Shown in pieces: positions 5,451 to 6,159 of a stretch of 6,159 bases of DNA; position 1 is the stretch's first letter, and every line of letters starts with the position of its first letter. The notes under the pieces were generated by a model. The model worked only from the letters and a program-made list of their open reading frames with translations, made no database searches and was not told where the DNA came from. The stretch comes from Candidatus Bathyarchaeota archaeon (GTDB lineage: Archaea; Thermoproteota; Bathyarchaeia; Bathyarchaeales; WAQA01), in contig WAQA01000225.1 in NCBI GenBank assembly GCA_015520475.1, forward strand, positions 1 through 6,159, in the 5' to 3' direction. Made by a program: the position numbers and the translations under genes.

Positions 5451-6159
5451 CTAGATCTTATGGGTGATCCATTCGACTGTGCCGTCTAAGTATATGCGTG
5501 CGGTGGCTCTTCTAGCGCACCAGCATTGGAAGGCAACGGCTACCGGAAAGGATGCTGGATGTCTGCTGGCATATTCTATCTTCACAGATAGGGATGTTGT
5601 ATCTCCTCCAAGTCCCATAGGACCTATCCCAGTCATATTTATCATATCAAGTAAATCTCTCTCTAGGTTGGCTATTCTCTCCTCTTTATGCGGTTTGTCT
5701 ATCGGCCTCATCAGGGCTCTCTTGGCTAGGTGCATGGATATGTCCGCTCCTCCCCCCATCCCAACCCCGATTATTGTCGGCGGGCATGGTTTAGCTCCCG
5801 CCTCAATCACCGTCTCAATTACAAATTTTTTCATTCCATCTATTCCTTCTCCAGGAGTTAACATTGCTAATTTACATGTGTTCTCTGATCCTCCCCCTTT
5901 TGGGAGGACAGTTATCTCTAAATATTTATCCTTGATTATCTGCCAGTTTATGAATGGCACGTTAACCCCTACATTATCTCCTATATTCTTCTGGTTTATT
6001 GGGTCGACAGCGTTTGGTCTCAGCGGAACCTCAGCTGTTGCTCTCCGAACAGCTCTTATGAGTGCTTCCTCAATAATGTTTAATGATGGAAAATCGGGGT
6101 TCACCTTTAAATAGAATGTTATCAGTCCTGTGTCTTGGCATATGGGTCTCTCTAGATCC
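5451..6159 (-). CDS. Class I fumarate hydratase, alpha subunit (N-terminal part cut by window edge)
   Basis: This is the catalytic iron-sulfur subunit of class I fumarase. The frame is open to the window's right edge. The residues encoded upstream of the in-frame GTG at 6104 include ERPICQDTGLI, a strongly conserved block, so the gene continues beyond the window and GTG 6104 is internal. Three cysteines fit the 4Fe-4S ligands: the one in PICQDTG, the one in AKPCPP, and one in FQCWCARR near the C terminus. PKGGGSEN and IIGVGMGGGAD are further family landmarks. About 236 codons are present; complete family members have roughly 280-300, so some 50 residues are missing at the N terminus. The gene is followed after 15 bases by beta, on the same strand. 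Its promoter lies outside the window. Confidence 0.94.
   Translation of the reverse strand, partial: DLERPICQDTGLITFYLKVNPDFPSLNIIEEALIRAVRRATAEVPLRPNAVDPINQKNIGDNVGVNVPFINWQIIKDKYLEITVLPKGGGSENTCKLAMLTPGEGIDGMKKFVIETVIEAGAKPCPPTIIGVGMGGGADISMHLAKRALMRPIDKPHKEERIANLERDLLDMINMTGIGPMGLGGDTTSLSVKIEYASRHPASFPVAVAFQCWCARRATARIYLDGTVEWITHKI

Noticed and set aside
5464..6114. 216-residue plus-strand reading frame
   Set aside because: It is antisense to fumarase alpha, whose conserved motifs are unmistakable. The mirror frame lacks any recognisable domain and is a shadow of it.

Overview
The window comes from an archaeon, most likely a thermophilic member of the Thermoproteota/TACK lineages. The evidence is an archaeal-type 16S rRNA end, TATA-like elements rather than bacterial -35/-10 promoters, GTG and TTG start codons, a two-subunit class I fumarase, a DUF89 protein with an N-terminal CxxC, and a tRNA interrupted several times by bulge-helix-bulge (BHB) introns. 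The sequence alone does not fix the genus or class.

Layout. 1-573 is the 3' third of 16S rRNA (5' end outside the window), ending in the anti-Shine-Dalgarno sequence. An AT-rich spacer with a TATA-like box leads to a tRNA gene at 732-957. It folds into a complete tRNA-Trp(CCA) only after four introns (28, 28, 59 and 33 nt) are removed, at the D loop, 28/29, 37/38 and 43/44. No 23S rRNA follows; the next gene is protein-coding, so the 16S and 23S genes appear to be unlinked. A non-coding stretch (958-1210) holds a TATA-like box and a possible structured small RNA.

1211-2113 encodes a DUF89 metal-dependent phosphatase. A 369-bp gene-free region follows (2114-2482), with a TATA-like box and two hairpins. 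Then come a short MscS-type mechanosensitive channel (2483-3142) and a membrane-anchored HExxH gluzincin-type peptidase (3226-4827), on the same strand 83 bp apart and possibly co-transcribed. Convergent to them on the minus strand are the beta (4854-5435) and alpha (5451-6159, running off the window) subunits of class I fumarate hydratase, spaced like an operon.

Functionally the window mixes translation (16S, tRNA-Trp), metabolite repair (DUF89), envelope functions (channel, extracytoplasmic peptidase) and central carbon metabolism (fumarase). The outstanding item is the four-intron tRNA-Trp. Three of its introns share one compact build, and the fourth contains a 9-nt antisense to the anticodon loop, placed as a box C/D guide for methylation of C34 would be.
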